Shown here: positions 8,469-15,855 of the stretch, piece by piece
Numbering within the stretch: position 1 is the first letter of the stretch
Layout: every line of letters begins with the position of its first letter
Assembly (NCBI GenBank): GCA_017413085.1
Contig: JAFPVC010000006.1
Coordinates: 57,113-121,112, forward strand
Direction of reading: 5' to 3'
Length of the DNA stretch: 64,000 nt
Origin: Prevotella sp.
GTDB lineage: Bacteria; Bacteroidota; Bacteroidia; Bacteroidales; Bacteroidaceae
Position numbers and translations under genes: made by a program
Notes under the pieces: generated by a model
Databases searched by the model: none
Told to the model about the DNA's origin: nothing
What the model saw: only the letters and a program-made list of their open reading frames with translations

Positions 8469-8966
8469 TCAGCGTTTTGAGCGCAACTCTATCACCTCAA
8501 GGTCGCGTATCTCACTGCCGTCTATCACGAAGCGCACAAGGGTGCGCACAGGTTGCTGTCCGTAGAGGCCAGCCGCACCGGGATTGATGTGAAGGCAATG
8601 GGCGCGGTGGTCAAACACGGCCTTCATAATATGGGAATGACCTGAGATGAAAAGCCGGGGCGGATTATCACGCATAACTTGCCACACACTGCGGTCGTAC
8701 TTGCCGGGGTAGCCGCCGATGTGCTTCATCAAAACGTCAACATCCTCACAGCGGAAGCGCAGCACCTCGGGAAATTCATGGCGCACCACATCGCCGTCTA
8801 TGTTTCCATATACGCCGCGCAGCGGCGCAACCTCACGCAAGCGGTCGGCCACTTCAATCGAACCGAAGTCGCCGACATGCCATATCTCGTCGCACTGAGC
8901 AAAATACTCGGCATAACGGTCATCCCAATGCGAATGAGTATCAGAGAGCAGTCCTATTTTTTTCAT
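8469..8966 (-). CDS. YfcE/MJ0936-type metallophosphoesterase
   Basis: This is a 165-residue single-domain calcineurin-like phosphoesterase. The metal-binding motifs are all present: GLLSDTHSHWD at the N-terminus, HVGDFG, GNIDGD, MKHIGGYPGKY and SGHSHIMK, then LHINPGAAGLYG. Family members hydrolyse phosphodiesters or phosphomonoesters with Mn or similar metals in the cytoplasm; the natural substrate is usually unknown. It converges on the spmAB gene with a 39-nt gap. Length and motif spacing are normal. Confidence 0.93.
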   Translation of the reverse strand: MKKIGLLSDTHSHWDDRYAEYFAQCDEIWHVGDFGSIEVADRLREVAPLRGVYGNIDGDVVRHEFPEVLRFRCEDVDVLMKHIGGYPGKYDRSVWQVMRDNPPRLFISGHSHIMKAVFDHRAHCLHINPGAAGLYGQQPVRTLVRFVIDGSEIRDLEVIELRSKR

Positions 8967-9057
8967 ACCATAATCTAACGCAGTAACAGGGCTTCACGTA
9001 TGTAAAATACATGAAAAAATGCTAATTTTCAGCACAAAACGAAAAAAAACACTGACG

Positions 9058-9091
9058 TTTGCCGTGGATTGCAAAAAATTTATTAACTTTG
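9058..9091 (+). promoter_or_regulatory. Promoter for the glsA-glsB-like operon
   Basis: TTTG at 9058-9061 and TAACTTTG at 9084-9091 are separated by 22 nt, slightly long. The transcript would carry a leader of roughly 300 nt before the start codon at 9406. Confidence 0.7.
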
Positions 9092-9118
9092 CAAATTCAA
9101 TCAGACAGTTATTTTCAT

Positions 9119-9401
9119 AGGTGGGTTCTAAAAATTCCCACTGTCAGATTTTTGAATTTGTTTCGAGGGCAAAGTGTTAGCTGATAAGGGTTGCGCTCCC
9201 CCGCGAAACGGGGGAGAAGCGAAGCGGAGGGGGTGTAAAGACCATTGACCATAGCGGGCTATGTGACCGCAGAAGCTGACAGTTTGCACCGAAGGTTTAG
9301 CTCGACGGCCCGAAGGGGAAAGTCAAAGAAAACAAAAATATGACATAATGAAAAACCAATTAATTGACCAATCAAAATTGTGGGATTATTAGAACCCACC
9401 T
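9119..9401 (+). repeat. 283-bp element with long terminal inverted repeats in the 5' leader of the glsA-like gene
   Basis: The ends pair perfectly over 13 nt (AGGTGGGTTCTAA at 9119-9131 with TTAGAACCCACCT at 9389-9401) and imperfectly over about 22 nt. Inside are a strong hairpin CTCCCCCG/CGGGGGAG near 9197-9213, a CATAGC/GCTATG hairpin near 9250 and complementary CTGTCAG/CTGACAG words. No coding frame of note is visible. The left 45 nt recur inverted in the GH3 leader (26792-26835). The right end stops 4 nt before the ATG at 9406, so the closing helix would cover the ribosome-binding region. It could be a MITE-like insertion, a structured regulatory leader, or both. Confidence 0.75.
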
Positions 9402-9405
9402 TTAG

Positions 9406-10242
9406 ATGATACAAGTTACTGAGAAGACTATCGACATTGATGCTATACTGAAGCAGAAGATGGGTGCACGAGCCCGCTTCATACCAAAAGCAGCAGTAAA
9501 CTGGCTTAAACGCATAGCACACCAAGACGAGGTGAACGATTTCCTGTGGGGCGCCCATGAACTGACCGGCACGCCGTGGCTGAAAGCTGGACTGGCATAT
9601 CTCGACAACACCATAGAGGTGAGCGGATTGGAAAACCTGCCCGACGACAGCGACGGACGCAGATATACGTTTGTGTCGAACCATCCGCTGGGCGGAATAG
9701 ACGGCATAGCCATAGGCTCCATTATAGGTGAACGGTATAACGACAACTTCCGCTATCTGGTCAACGACCTGCTGATGAACCTGCCGGGGCTGGCTCCGCT
9801 CTGCATACCAATAAACAAGACCGGCAAGCAGAGCCGCGACTTCCCTCAGATGGTGGAGCGCGGATTCCAGTCAGACAAGCACATAGTAATGTTTCCTGCC
9901 GGATTGTGCTCGCGCAAGCAAAACGGAGTGATACGCGACCTGCCATGGACCAAGACGTTCGTCACCAAGAGCATACAGAGCAAGCGCGACATAGTGCCGA
10001 TACACTTTGAGGGACAGAACTCAGAGAAGTTCTACCGCATAGCCAACCTGTGCAAGACTCTGCGGCTGAAATTCAACTTTGCCATGCTATTCCTCGCCGA
10101 CGAGATGTTTAAGAACACCGGCAAGACATTCCACGTCACAATCGGCAAGCCTATACCATGGCAAACATTTGACAAGACACGCAAGCCCATCGAGTGGGCG
10201 CAATGGATGAAAGAGAAAGTATATTCAATGCAGAATACATAA
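9406..10242 (+). CDS. glsA: PlsC-fold acyltransferase, glycine-lipid O-acyltransferase-like
   Basis: The 278-residue protein is a lysophospholipid/1-acylglycerol-3-phosphate-type acyltransferase. The catalytic block SNHPLGGIDGIAIGS (the NHxxxxD motif) lies near residues 90-105, and a later PAGLCSRKQNG block matches the family's third motif. In Bacteroides the neighbouring pair GlsA (O-acyltransferase) and GlsB (N-acyltransferase) makes glycine lipids, analogous to OlsA/OlsB for ornithine lipids. The same two protein types occur here only 3 nt apart. I infer that this is GlsA, adding the second, ester-linked acyl chain at the inner membrane. A generic phospholipid acyltransferase remains possible. 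Its start codon sits directly behind the inverted-repeat leader element. Confidence 0.8.
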   Translation: MIQVTEKTIDIDAILKQKMGARARFIPKAAVNWLKRIAHQDEVNDFLWGAHELTGTPWLKAGLAYLDNTIEVSGLENLPDDSDGRRYTFVSNHPLGGIDGIAIGSIIGERYNDNFRYLVNDLLMNLPGLAPLCIPINKTGKQSRDFPQMVERGFQSDKHIVMFPAGLCSRKQNGVIRDLPWTKTFVTKSIQSKRDIVPIHFEGQNSEKFYRIANLCKTLRLKFNFAMLFLADEMFKNTGKTFHVTIGKPIPWQTFDKTRKPIEWAQWMKEKVYSMQNT

Positions 10243-10245
10243 GTT

Positions 10246-11247
10246 ATGAACGATAAAGAAATCATACCCCCCGTGCCGCTGGAGCTGCTGCTGGCTGAAC
10301 TGACGCCTGAGAAGCGCCTGAGAATGACCAACCGCTCCAACAACGAGATTTACATATTCACCTACCACGACTCGCCCAACCTTATGCGCGAGATTGGCCG
10401 TCTGCGCGAGATCACCTTCCGCATGGCAGGCGGAGGCACCGGCAAGGAACTTGACTGGGACGAGTTTGACACATGCAAGAACTGCTACAAGCAGCTCATC
10501 GTGTGGAACCCTGAATCACAGGAGATTATCGGCGGCTACAGATACCTGATGGGCGACCAGTGGGAGTATGACAGCGACGGGCAGCCCATACTGGCCACGA
10601 GCCACATGTTCCGCTTCTCTGATAAATTCATCAAGGACTATGCACCTTACACCATAGAACTGGGACGCTCATTCGTCACGCCTGAGTATCAGAGTTCGAA
10701 GATGGGTGCGAAGAGCCTCTTTGCGCTCGACAACCTGTGGGACGGTCTGGGTGCACTGATGGTGATTAACCCGAAGATGAAATACTACTTCGGCAAGATG
10801 ACTATGTATCCCAGCTACATACGCTTCGGACGCGACATGATTCTATACTTCCTGAAGAAACATTTCGGCGACAACGAGGGACTCGTCTACCCCACCCACC
10901 CACTGAAGCTCGACACGCCGGAGGAGGAACTTGAACAGATCTTCTGCGGACGCGACTTCAAGGAAGACTACCGCATACTGAACGGAGGCATACGCGCACT
11001 GGGATTCAACATTCCACCGCTGGTAAATGCGTATATGAACCTCTCGCCCACGATGAAACTCTTCGGCACGGCCATCAACTATGGTTTCGGCGACGTGGAG
11101 GAGACGGGCATCCTGATTGCCGTGGACGAGATTTTCGAGAGCAAGCGAGTGCGACACATCGAGTCGTTCGTAAGGGAGCACCCAGAGTGTCTTGAGAACA
11201 TAACAAGCGGTGCCGACACTGTGATTAAACAGCGCCGCGGACAGTGA
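10246..11247 (+). CDS. glsB: GNAT/OlsB-like N-acyltransferase, glycine-lipid synthesis
   Basis: The 333-residue protein has the hemolysin-like acyltransferase (OlsB/GlsB) architecture: REIGRLREITFRMAGGGTGK, then DWDEFDTCKNCYKQLIVWN, the GGYRYLMG strand, and ELGRSFVTPEYQ. Enzymes of this type transfer a 3-hydroxyacyl group from acyl carrier protein to the amino group of an amino acid, giving the monoacylated lipid that GlsA completes. It starts 3 nt after the PlsC-fold gene, so the pair is an operon. The downstream region holds palindromic repeats and no further gene. The product (glycine, ornithine or serine-glycine lipid) is inferred from Bacteroides knowledge. Confidence 0.82.
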   Translation: MNDKEIIPPVPLELLLAELTPEKRLRMTNRSNNEIYIFTYHDSPNLMREIGRLREITFRMAGGGTGKELDWDEFDTCKNCYKQLIVWNPESQEIIGGYRYLMGDQWEYDSDGQPILATSHMFRFSDKFIKDYAPYTIELGRSFVTPEYQSSKMGAKSLFALDNLWDGLGALMVINPKMKYYFGKMTMYPSYIRFGRDMILYFLKKHFGDNEGLVYPTHPLKLDTPEEELEQIFCGRDFKEDYRILNGGIRALGFNIPPLVNAYMNLSPTMKLFGTAINYGFGDVEETGILIAVDEIFESKRVRHIESFVREHPECLENITSGADTVIKQRRGQ

Positions 11248-11264
11248 TTAACATACCCCTTCGC

Positions 11265-11349
11265 AATTTGGGCCTGATTACAATGTAATTGAGGCCTGAT
11301 TACAGTGTAATTGAGGCCTAATTACAGTGTAATTTGGGCTCAATTACAA
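11265..11349. repeat. Palindromic 22-nt repeat array (GTAATTGAGGCCTGATTAC type)
   Basis: Four consecutive variants of GTAATTgAGGCCTgATTAC, each itself nearly palindromic around AGGCCT, fill the space after the glsB-like gene. Related arrays lie at 26583-26676 and 55785-55880. Confidence 0.85.
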
Positions 11350-11390
11350 CACCCCCTATAAACAACTGATTATCAAGGAGAAAACTTTAG

Positions 11391-11430
11391 AAAAAAAATA
11401 AGGGCGGCAGTTCTCACGAACTACCGCCCT
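11391..11430 (-). terminator. Intrinsic terminator of the FadL-like porin gene
   Basis: AGGGCGGCAGTTC and GAACTACCGCCCT form a stem with one mismatch and a TCAC loop. On the minus strand it is followed by TTATTTTTTTT, so it serves the minus-strand porin gene. Confidence 0.85.
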
Positions 11431-11482
11431 CTTAAGTTTCAAAACCAATATATAAAAAATATTATGAGTGAAAAGATTGCGT

Positions 11483-13021
11483 TCAGAATGTGATGTCAAC
11501 ACCTATGGCACCGACGCGGTTTGAGCGTGTGAAAGAGTTCTGCACTCCTGATGCATCCATATTGGTGGTGTAGTCATCATAGCAGGTCTTGAAATAGGCT
11601 GCATTAACTGCCACCTTGTCTGTGACCTGATACTTAGCACCAAGGCCGTAGCTCCATGAATTTACCACAAACGATATGTCGTTGATATACTCGTCGGTAT
11701 TGCCGTAGCGCGTAATCTGGAAACCGCCGCTGACGGTCAGCTTCTTTGTCACGTCCCACTCAGCGCCGCCGAGATACTCGTTGGTACCGCTCTTGAGCAT
11801 GTCGTTCTTGTTGTCGTAGCGGGTTGACACGCCAACCTCGTTCATCTTATAATAGGTCTTCTTGGCTGCCTTGTCGTAGAAGTGGTGATATCCGGCATTG
11901 ATGCGAACCTGCTCGATTGGACTGTACTGCACGCCGAAGGCAAGGAGCGAAGGCTGGTCCTCACGGATGGAAGTTCCGTCGCGGAACTGGTTAACCGCAT
12001 CGATAGCATGAGCCTCCTTTACGGTTGACTTGTTCTCCATATTCATCTTTGTGCGGAACTCATACTTTACGGCGAAGTTGAACTTGTCAAGCTTCAGGTC
12101 AGCACCAAGTATCGGGGCAAAGCCCACACCGCTCTGGTCTGACTGCAGGTTGACTCCCTCACGATATGACTCCACTGCCTGCAACTTTCTGACAGATGTG
12201 TAGCCGTTTATTATATTTTCGGGTACCTCCTGGCCTGCACGCGCATAGTTGGCAATAGCTGCCTCGTAGTTCTGCGCAGCACCTGTGATATAAGGCTTAA
12301 TTTGGTCATAATACTGGCCGAAATCCACTCCCTGCGGATTGGCTGCGTTTATCACCTTGATATTTTCAATCTTTGCCTTGTAGGTTGCAGAGCCGTAGAG
12401 CACGCGCAAGCCGCCATAGACAGAGAAGTTGTCTGTTACCTTGTAGGCTGCACCCATTGTGAAGCCGAAATAGAACTGCTTGCCCTGCATGTAGCTGTTG
12501 CAGTCATAGCCGCTCGTAACAATGTCATTGGGCAGACCAGCAGCAACACCGAACTGACGCAGACCGGCTGCTATCTGTCCCACGGCACCCTCGAAAGAAC
12601 CAAGTCCGTTGCCGAACTCACACTTGCCGCCGCCACCGGTCACTGAAAAGTTGAACTGAAACGACCATTTGCCCGTATTATAGGCTGCCTGTACCGACGG
12701 TACGAATGGTGCCTCAGCCGTGCCCTCGTATTTCTGAGGCTGACCGTTGAAGTCTTTCGACAACTGGAAGACCGGGTTAGTGGTATTGATGGTACGTGTC
12801 TGCCATGCAGCCTGCCAGTTGATTGATACATACTTGCCTTCGCCCATGAGTGCGACACCCGCAGGGTTGCTGTATACTCCGTCAATGGCAATTGCACCCT
12901 CACGGGCGGGATTGCGCAGGAACGACACATTCTGATTGGTGTTTGTCAGTATGCCTCCGGCATTAACGTCGGCAAATGAAGCCACCGCAAGGGCAGCGAT
13001 AATAATGCTTTTCTTTGTCAT
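11483..13021 (-). CDS. Outer membrane porin, OmpP1/FadL/TodX family
   Basis: This is a 512-residue beta-barrel of the long-chain fatty acid/hydrophobic compound transporter family. The start at 13021 gives a signal peptide (MTKKSIIIAALAVASFADVN, cut near NAG). An upstream in-frame ATG at 13075 lies in the candidate -7 box and is rejected. The mature N-terminus GGILTNTNQNVSFLRNPARE and IDGVYSNPAGVALMGEGKY carry the FadL-type plug signature (NPAG). The rest alternates amphipathic strands and ends on the aromatic residue of GAIGVDITF, as expected for BAM-dependent insertion. It is monocistronic between its own promoter and terminator. The substrate is presumably hydrophobic but unknown. Confidence 0.9.
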   Translation of the reverse strand: MTKKSIIIAALAVASFADVNAGGILTNTNQNVSFLRNPAREGAIAIDGVYSNPAGVALMGEGKYVSINWQAAWQTRTINTTNPVFQLSKDFNGQPQKYEGTAEAPFVPSVQAAYNTGKWSFQFNFSVTGGGGKCEFGNGLGSFEGAVGQIAAGLRQFGVAAGLPNDIVTSGYDCNSYMQGKQFYFGFTMGAAYKVTDNFSVYGGLRVLYGSATYKAKIENIKVINAANPQGVDFGQYYDQIKPYITGAAQNYEAAIANYARAGQEVPENIINGYTSVRKLQAVESYREGVNLQSDQSGVGFAPILGADLKLDKFNFAVKYEFRTKMNMENKSTVKEAHAIDAVNQFRDGTSIREDQPSLLAFGVQYSPIEQVRINAGYHHFYDKAAKKTYYKMNEVGVSTRYDNKNDMLKSGTNEYLGGAEWDVTKKLTVSGGFQITRYGNTDEYINDISFVVNSWSYGLGAKYQVTDKVAVNAAYFKTCYDDYTTNMDASGVQNSFTRSNRVGAIGVDITF

Positions 13022-13072
13022 TCTTTTTCGATAAATAGATAGTTTGCTTTGCACATTATTGTTTTCGGTGTG

Positions 13073-13080
13073 CAAAATTA
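13073..13080 (-). promoter_or_regulatory. Candidate -7 box of the FadL-like porin gene
   Basis: Read on the minus strand this is TAATTTTG. No clear -33 TTTG is found 19-21 nt further upstream. It puts the start codon at 13021 about 45 nt into the transcript. Confidence 0.5.
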
Positions 13081-13152
13081 CTATATTTCATCGCATTTTC
13101 TATTCTGTTCAACTTTTTTTCTGTTTACCATTAACATAATATAACAAAGAAA

Positions 13153-13179
13153 CGGGCTTCACAAGTAATGTGAAGCCCG
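13153..13179 (-). terminator. Terminator at the end of the Sus-type operon
   Basis: CGGGCTTCAC and GTGAAGCCCG form a perfect 10-bp stem. The minus strand continues with TTTCTTTGTTAT. It lies about 90 nt beyond the stop of the dockerin-bearing gene. Confidence 0.75.
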
Positions 13180-13185
13180 CCAACA

Positions 13186-13243
13186 ATTACGCAATAATTA
13201 CTAACCAATAAACGATTACGTAATAGTTGCTAACCAATAAAAT
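13186..13243. repeat. Two-copy tandem repeat of about 29 nt
   Basis: Two adjacent units share ATTACG.AATA.TT.CTAACCAATAA with a few substitutions. They sit between the dockerin gene stop and the terminator, so they belong to the 3' untranslated region. Confidence 0.7.
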
Positions 13244-13269
13244 GAAGTATCTATATGATAAAAGAAAAC

Positions 13270-15165
13270 TTATTCGTTATCGTTAGAGTTTGAACCAAGG
13301 TAAACATTTACGATAGCGTTAGCGTCAGCCATGGTAATCTCATCGTCATCGTTCATGTCAGCGCTCTCAACTGGGAAGTTAGGATACTGAGCCGGAGTGA
13401 GATAATAGTTGACAACCGCGTTAGCATCAGCCATGGTGATTTCGTTATCGTTGTTCACGTCGCCAAGCAAGAATGAAGCGGCAGGAGTGATTTCAATGCT
13501 GCTGATAAGGATGTTACCAGTGCCAGAATACTTCTGGAAGGTGTAAACCTTGTCTGCATCGCCAGCCTTCAGACCAAACTCAATGACGTTGGCAACGTCA
13601 GGATGCAGTTTCATGTCGCAAACTTCCTTGCCCTCAGCATCCTTTGCACAATAGTTGACACCACTTACGTTAACGTAGCAACTGCGGTCAGGAGTGTTGC
13701 CGTTAACCTGCTTGTTTTCTGCAGCGTCATCAGCGTCGATGTTCTTACAAGAGTTCTTAGAGCAGATAACCTTAACATTAACAGAGTCGCCGGCAGCAAC
13801 CTTGAATGAAATGTTGGTGTTGTTCATCTTGATGTAACGCTGGTCACCATCAATCTGATACTGTGCGTCAGTCACTACACCGAACTCAAGGTTCTTAACG
13901 AAGAAGTCTTTCTTGTCAGCGCTGATGGCACCATTCTCTACAACATATACAGTCTTGCCGTCAGTAGCAGCTTCAGTAGCCGCCTGGTCAATAACAACGT
14001 CACCAGCAATAACCTTGATGGTCTTAGCCTCCTTGATTGCATCCAGCACGTAAACGTCCTGAGTAGCAGACTTAGAGGTGAATGAGCCGTATGCACCGTT
14101 TGAAATCACGCTGTAAGCCTTCACAGTGGCAGACTCTTCCAGTGTAACAGCATCGCTGGCAGCTTCTTCACCACCATTCAAAGTGTAATAGTTTGTAGCA
14201 TTCTCATACTGAGAAGAGATAGTAACGTCAGCACCGTTGGCAGTAATAGAAGGAGCGTCGAAGCTGAACTCAATAGGCACGTCATAGTCTGCACCGTCAA
14301 TCAAGCAAGTCTCATCTATCATTGAACCTCCATCACCCATAATGTCAAGGAAAGCCTGGAACTTAACGGTCATGTTGCTGTAGCACTTGATAGGCTCCGT
14401 ATATTTAGGACTTGTTGCTGTAGGTGTCGAACCGTCGGTAGTGTAGGTAACAACAGTAGGAGTTGTCGCATCAGAACCAGCCTCTGTAGCATCATTTGCC
14501 TGACAGGTCACCTCCTTGAAATACAGACCATTCTCAAATGTCTGCTTGCCTACGGTAATGGTAGGAGTACCTGGAGCCTCGACAGCCTCAACGATGATGT
14601 AGCTGAGAAACATATCGCCGTTGTTGTCGCCGATGTATACGAGACCGTCGTCTTCTGCAGTCCACTCCATGCGGCGCACGTTGTTCACAGATGTCATACG
14701 AAGTGACCTTGTACCCTGTGTAGCATACTTCTCCTTGAGATCAGCGGTCTTTGCGAAAAGTGGGTAGCGGTCATCTTTGTTATTGTCCTGATAGAAGATA
14801 ATCAGCTTTGAGTTAGCTGTAACCTTCATGGCAATGACGTCCTGAGCCTTCTTGAGGCGAAGTGAGTTATAGTGCGAACCATATTCGCCATACTTCGCAG
14901 CAATCTCTGCTGTCACGAGTGTGTCGTCAACTACAGAGAGGTCAATCTTACCTTTGTTGGTTGCCACACTGCCACCAGTAACATCAAGGAACAGTCCACC
15001 TCCAAAGAGATTGCCTGCCGCACGGCCGCCTGTACCATTGTTGGTATAATCGTCTGCAACCAGCACGTAACTGTGCTTGCAGACTCTGATGTCATCGACT
15101 GTAGCCGCATTAGCTACGCTTGACAAGCCCACAAGGGCTAAACATAGAGTAAAAAGTTTTTTCAT
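13270..15165 (-). CDS. Secreted dockerin type I-bearing protein with a chitobiase-like module
   Basis: This is a 631-residue exported protein. It has an N-terminal signal peptide (MKKLFTLCLALVGLSSVANA). A beta-rich region of unknown family follows. Then comes a CHB_HEX_C-type module (TVVTYTTDGSTPTATSPKYT) around residues 230-280, and a second similar segment (ENATNYYTLNGGE) near residue 320. The C-terminus has two EF-hand-like dockerin repeats, LGDVNNDNEITMADANAVVN and MNDDDEITMADANAIVN, with Asp/Asn at the calcium positions. In cellulosome systems dockerins bind cohesins. In Bacteroidota such C-terminal repeats occur on many secreted proteins without known scaffolds, so their role here is uncertain. 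It is the last gene of the susCD operon, but a hairpin separates it from the preceding gene. No catalytic motif is recognised. Confidence 0.8.
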   Translation of the reverse strand: MKKLFTLCLALVGLSSVANAATVDDIRVCKHSYVLVADDYTNNGTGGRAAGNLFGGGLFLDVTGGSVATNKGKIDLSVVDDTLVTAEIAAKYGEYGSHYNSLRLKKAQDVIAMKVTANSKLIIFYQDNNKDDRYPLFAKTADLKEKYATQGTRSLRMTSVNNVRRMEWTAEDDGLVYIGDNNGDMFLSYIIVEAVEAPGTPTITVGKQTFENGLYFKEVTCQANDATEAGSDATTPTVVTYTTDGSTPTATSPKYTEPIKCYSNMTVKFQAFLDIMGDGGSMIDETCLIDGADYDVPIEFSFDAPSITANGADVTISSQYENATNYYTLNGGEEAASDAVTLEESATVKAYSVISNGAYGSFTSKSATQDVYVLDAIKEAKTIKVIAGDVVIDQAATEAATDGKTVYVVENGAISADKKDFFVKNLEFGVVTDAQYQIDGDQRYIKMNNTNISFKVAAGDSVNVKVICSKNSCKNIDADDAAENKQVNGNTPDRSCYVNVSGVNYCAKDAEGKEVCDMKLHPDVANVIEFGLKAGDADKVYTFQKYSGTGNILISSIEITPAASFLLGDVNNDNEITMADANAVVNYYLTPAQYPNFPVESADMNDDDEITMADANAIVNVYLGSNSNDNE

Positions 15166-15208
15166 AAGAAAAATAGTATTAGTTGATTTATTTAAAAAAG
15201 TGTCGGAT

Positions 15209-15237
15209 GCTGTTAAGGCAGAGTATGCCTTAACAGC
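15209..15237 (-). terminator. Intra-operon hairpin, possible terminator or attenuator
   Basis: A perfect 12-bp stem (GCTGTTAAGGCA with TGCCTTAACAGC, 5-nt loop) is followed on the minus strand by ATCCGACAC and then six T residues. It lies between the small lipoprotein gene and the dockerin gene. It could end most transcripts there and lower expression of the last gene. Confidence 0.7.
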
Positions 15238-15252
15238 TCGATTTTGTCATTA

Positions 15253-15810
15253 TTACTGTGCCTGACTCTGACCCTGCTTTACAAGGTATGTCTGCACGGG
15301 GGTGTCGCCATAGTGTACGATGGTGATAACCTCTTGGGTGCCGCTCACGGCCACACCGCTGAAGATGGTCACCTTACTGATGGCTCCCTTGTCATTCTTC
15401 ACGTTGCGGATAATGCTGATGGCACCGCTGGCTCCAGAATAGGTGTACTCGTATGTTGGAGTCTCTTCATTGTTTGACTCATCCACATACACCCACGTTT
15501 CTGAAGAGGCACTGGATTCCATCTTGCTCATCTTAACCACACACTCAGTCTCGTTGACGAACTCAATGCTCTCTACGAAGCCTTGCACGTCCTGACCGTA
15601 AGCGTTAAGTTTCAGTCCCGTGCCGCGAGTCCACAGCGTACCCGAGAGCGACTCAGGATGCGACACCGAAGCATCATCAGTGTAACCACTAACCCATGAA
15701 GGGTTGTTGGTGTAGGCATCCTCAAAATCGTTGGCATCGCCACACGAGGCAATGGTCAGCCCCATGGTGAGGGCTGCCATTGCAATCATGTATTTTCTAA
15801 ATATCTTCAT
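15253..15810 (-). CDS. Small lipoprotein of the Sus-type locus
   Basis: The predicted protein is 185 residues from the start MKIFRKYMIAMAALTMGL; an ATG three codons upstream (15819) is an alternative. The signal sequence ends in a lipobox (LTIASCGD), so it is probably a surface or periplasmic lipoprotein. The remainder is beta-rich, with SGTLWTRGTGLKLNAYGQDV, then EFVNETECVVKMSKM and GASGAISIIRNVKNDKG. I do not recognise a family with certainty; small lipoproteins in this position often accompany SusC/SusD pairs. It follows the DUF4957-like gene after about 45 nt in the same operon. Confidence 0.75.
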   Translation of the reverse strand: MKIFRKYMIAMAALTMGLTIASCGDANDFEDAYTNNPSWVSGYTDDASVSHPESLSGTLWTRGTGLKLNAYGQDVQGFVESIEFVNETECVVKMSKMESSASSETWVYVDESNNEETPTYEYTYSGASGAISIIRNVKNDKGAISKVTIFSGVAVSGTQEVITIVHYGDTPVQTYLVKQGQSQAQ

Positions 15811-15855
15811 AATATTCACTGACTTGAATGAGAATTAATAAACTGCTTGCATTAA

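Noticed and set aside
9119-9401. Group II intron fragment or known riboswitch in the glsA leader
   Set aside because: No domain V-like hairpin, no reverse transcriptase frame and no riboswitch class that I can match; kept only as an inverted-repeat element.
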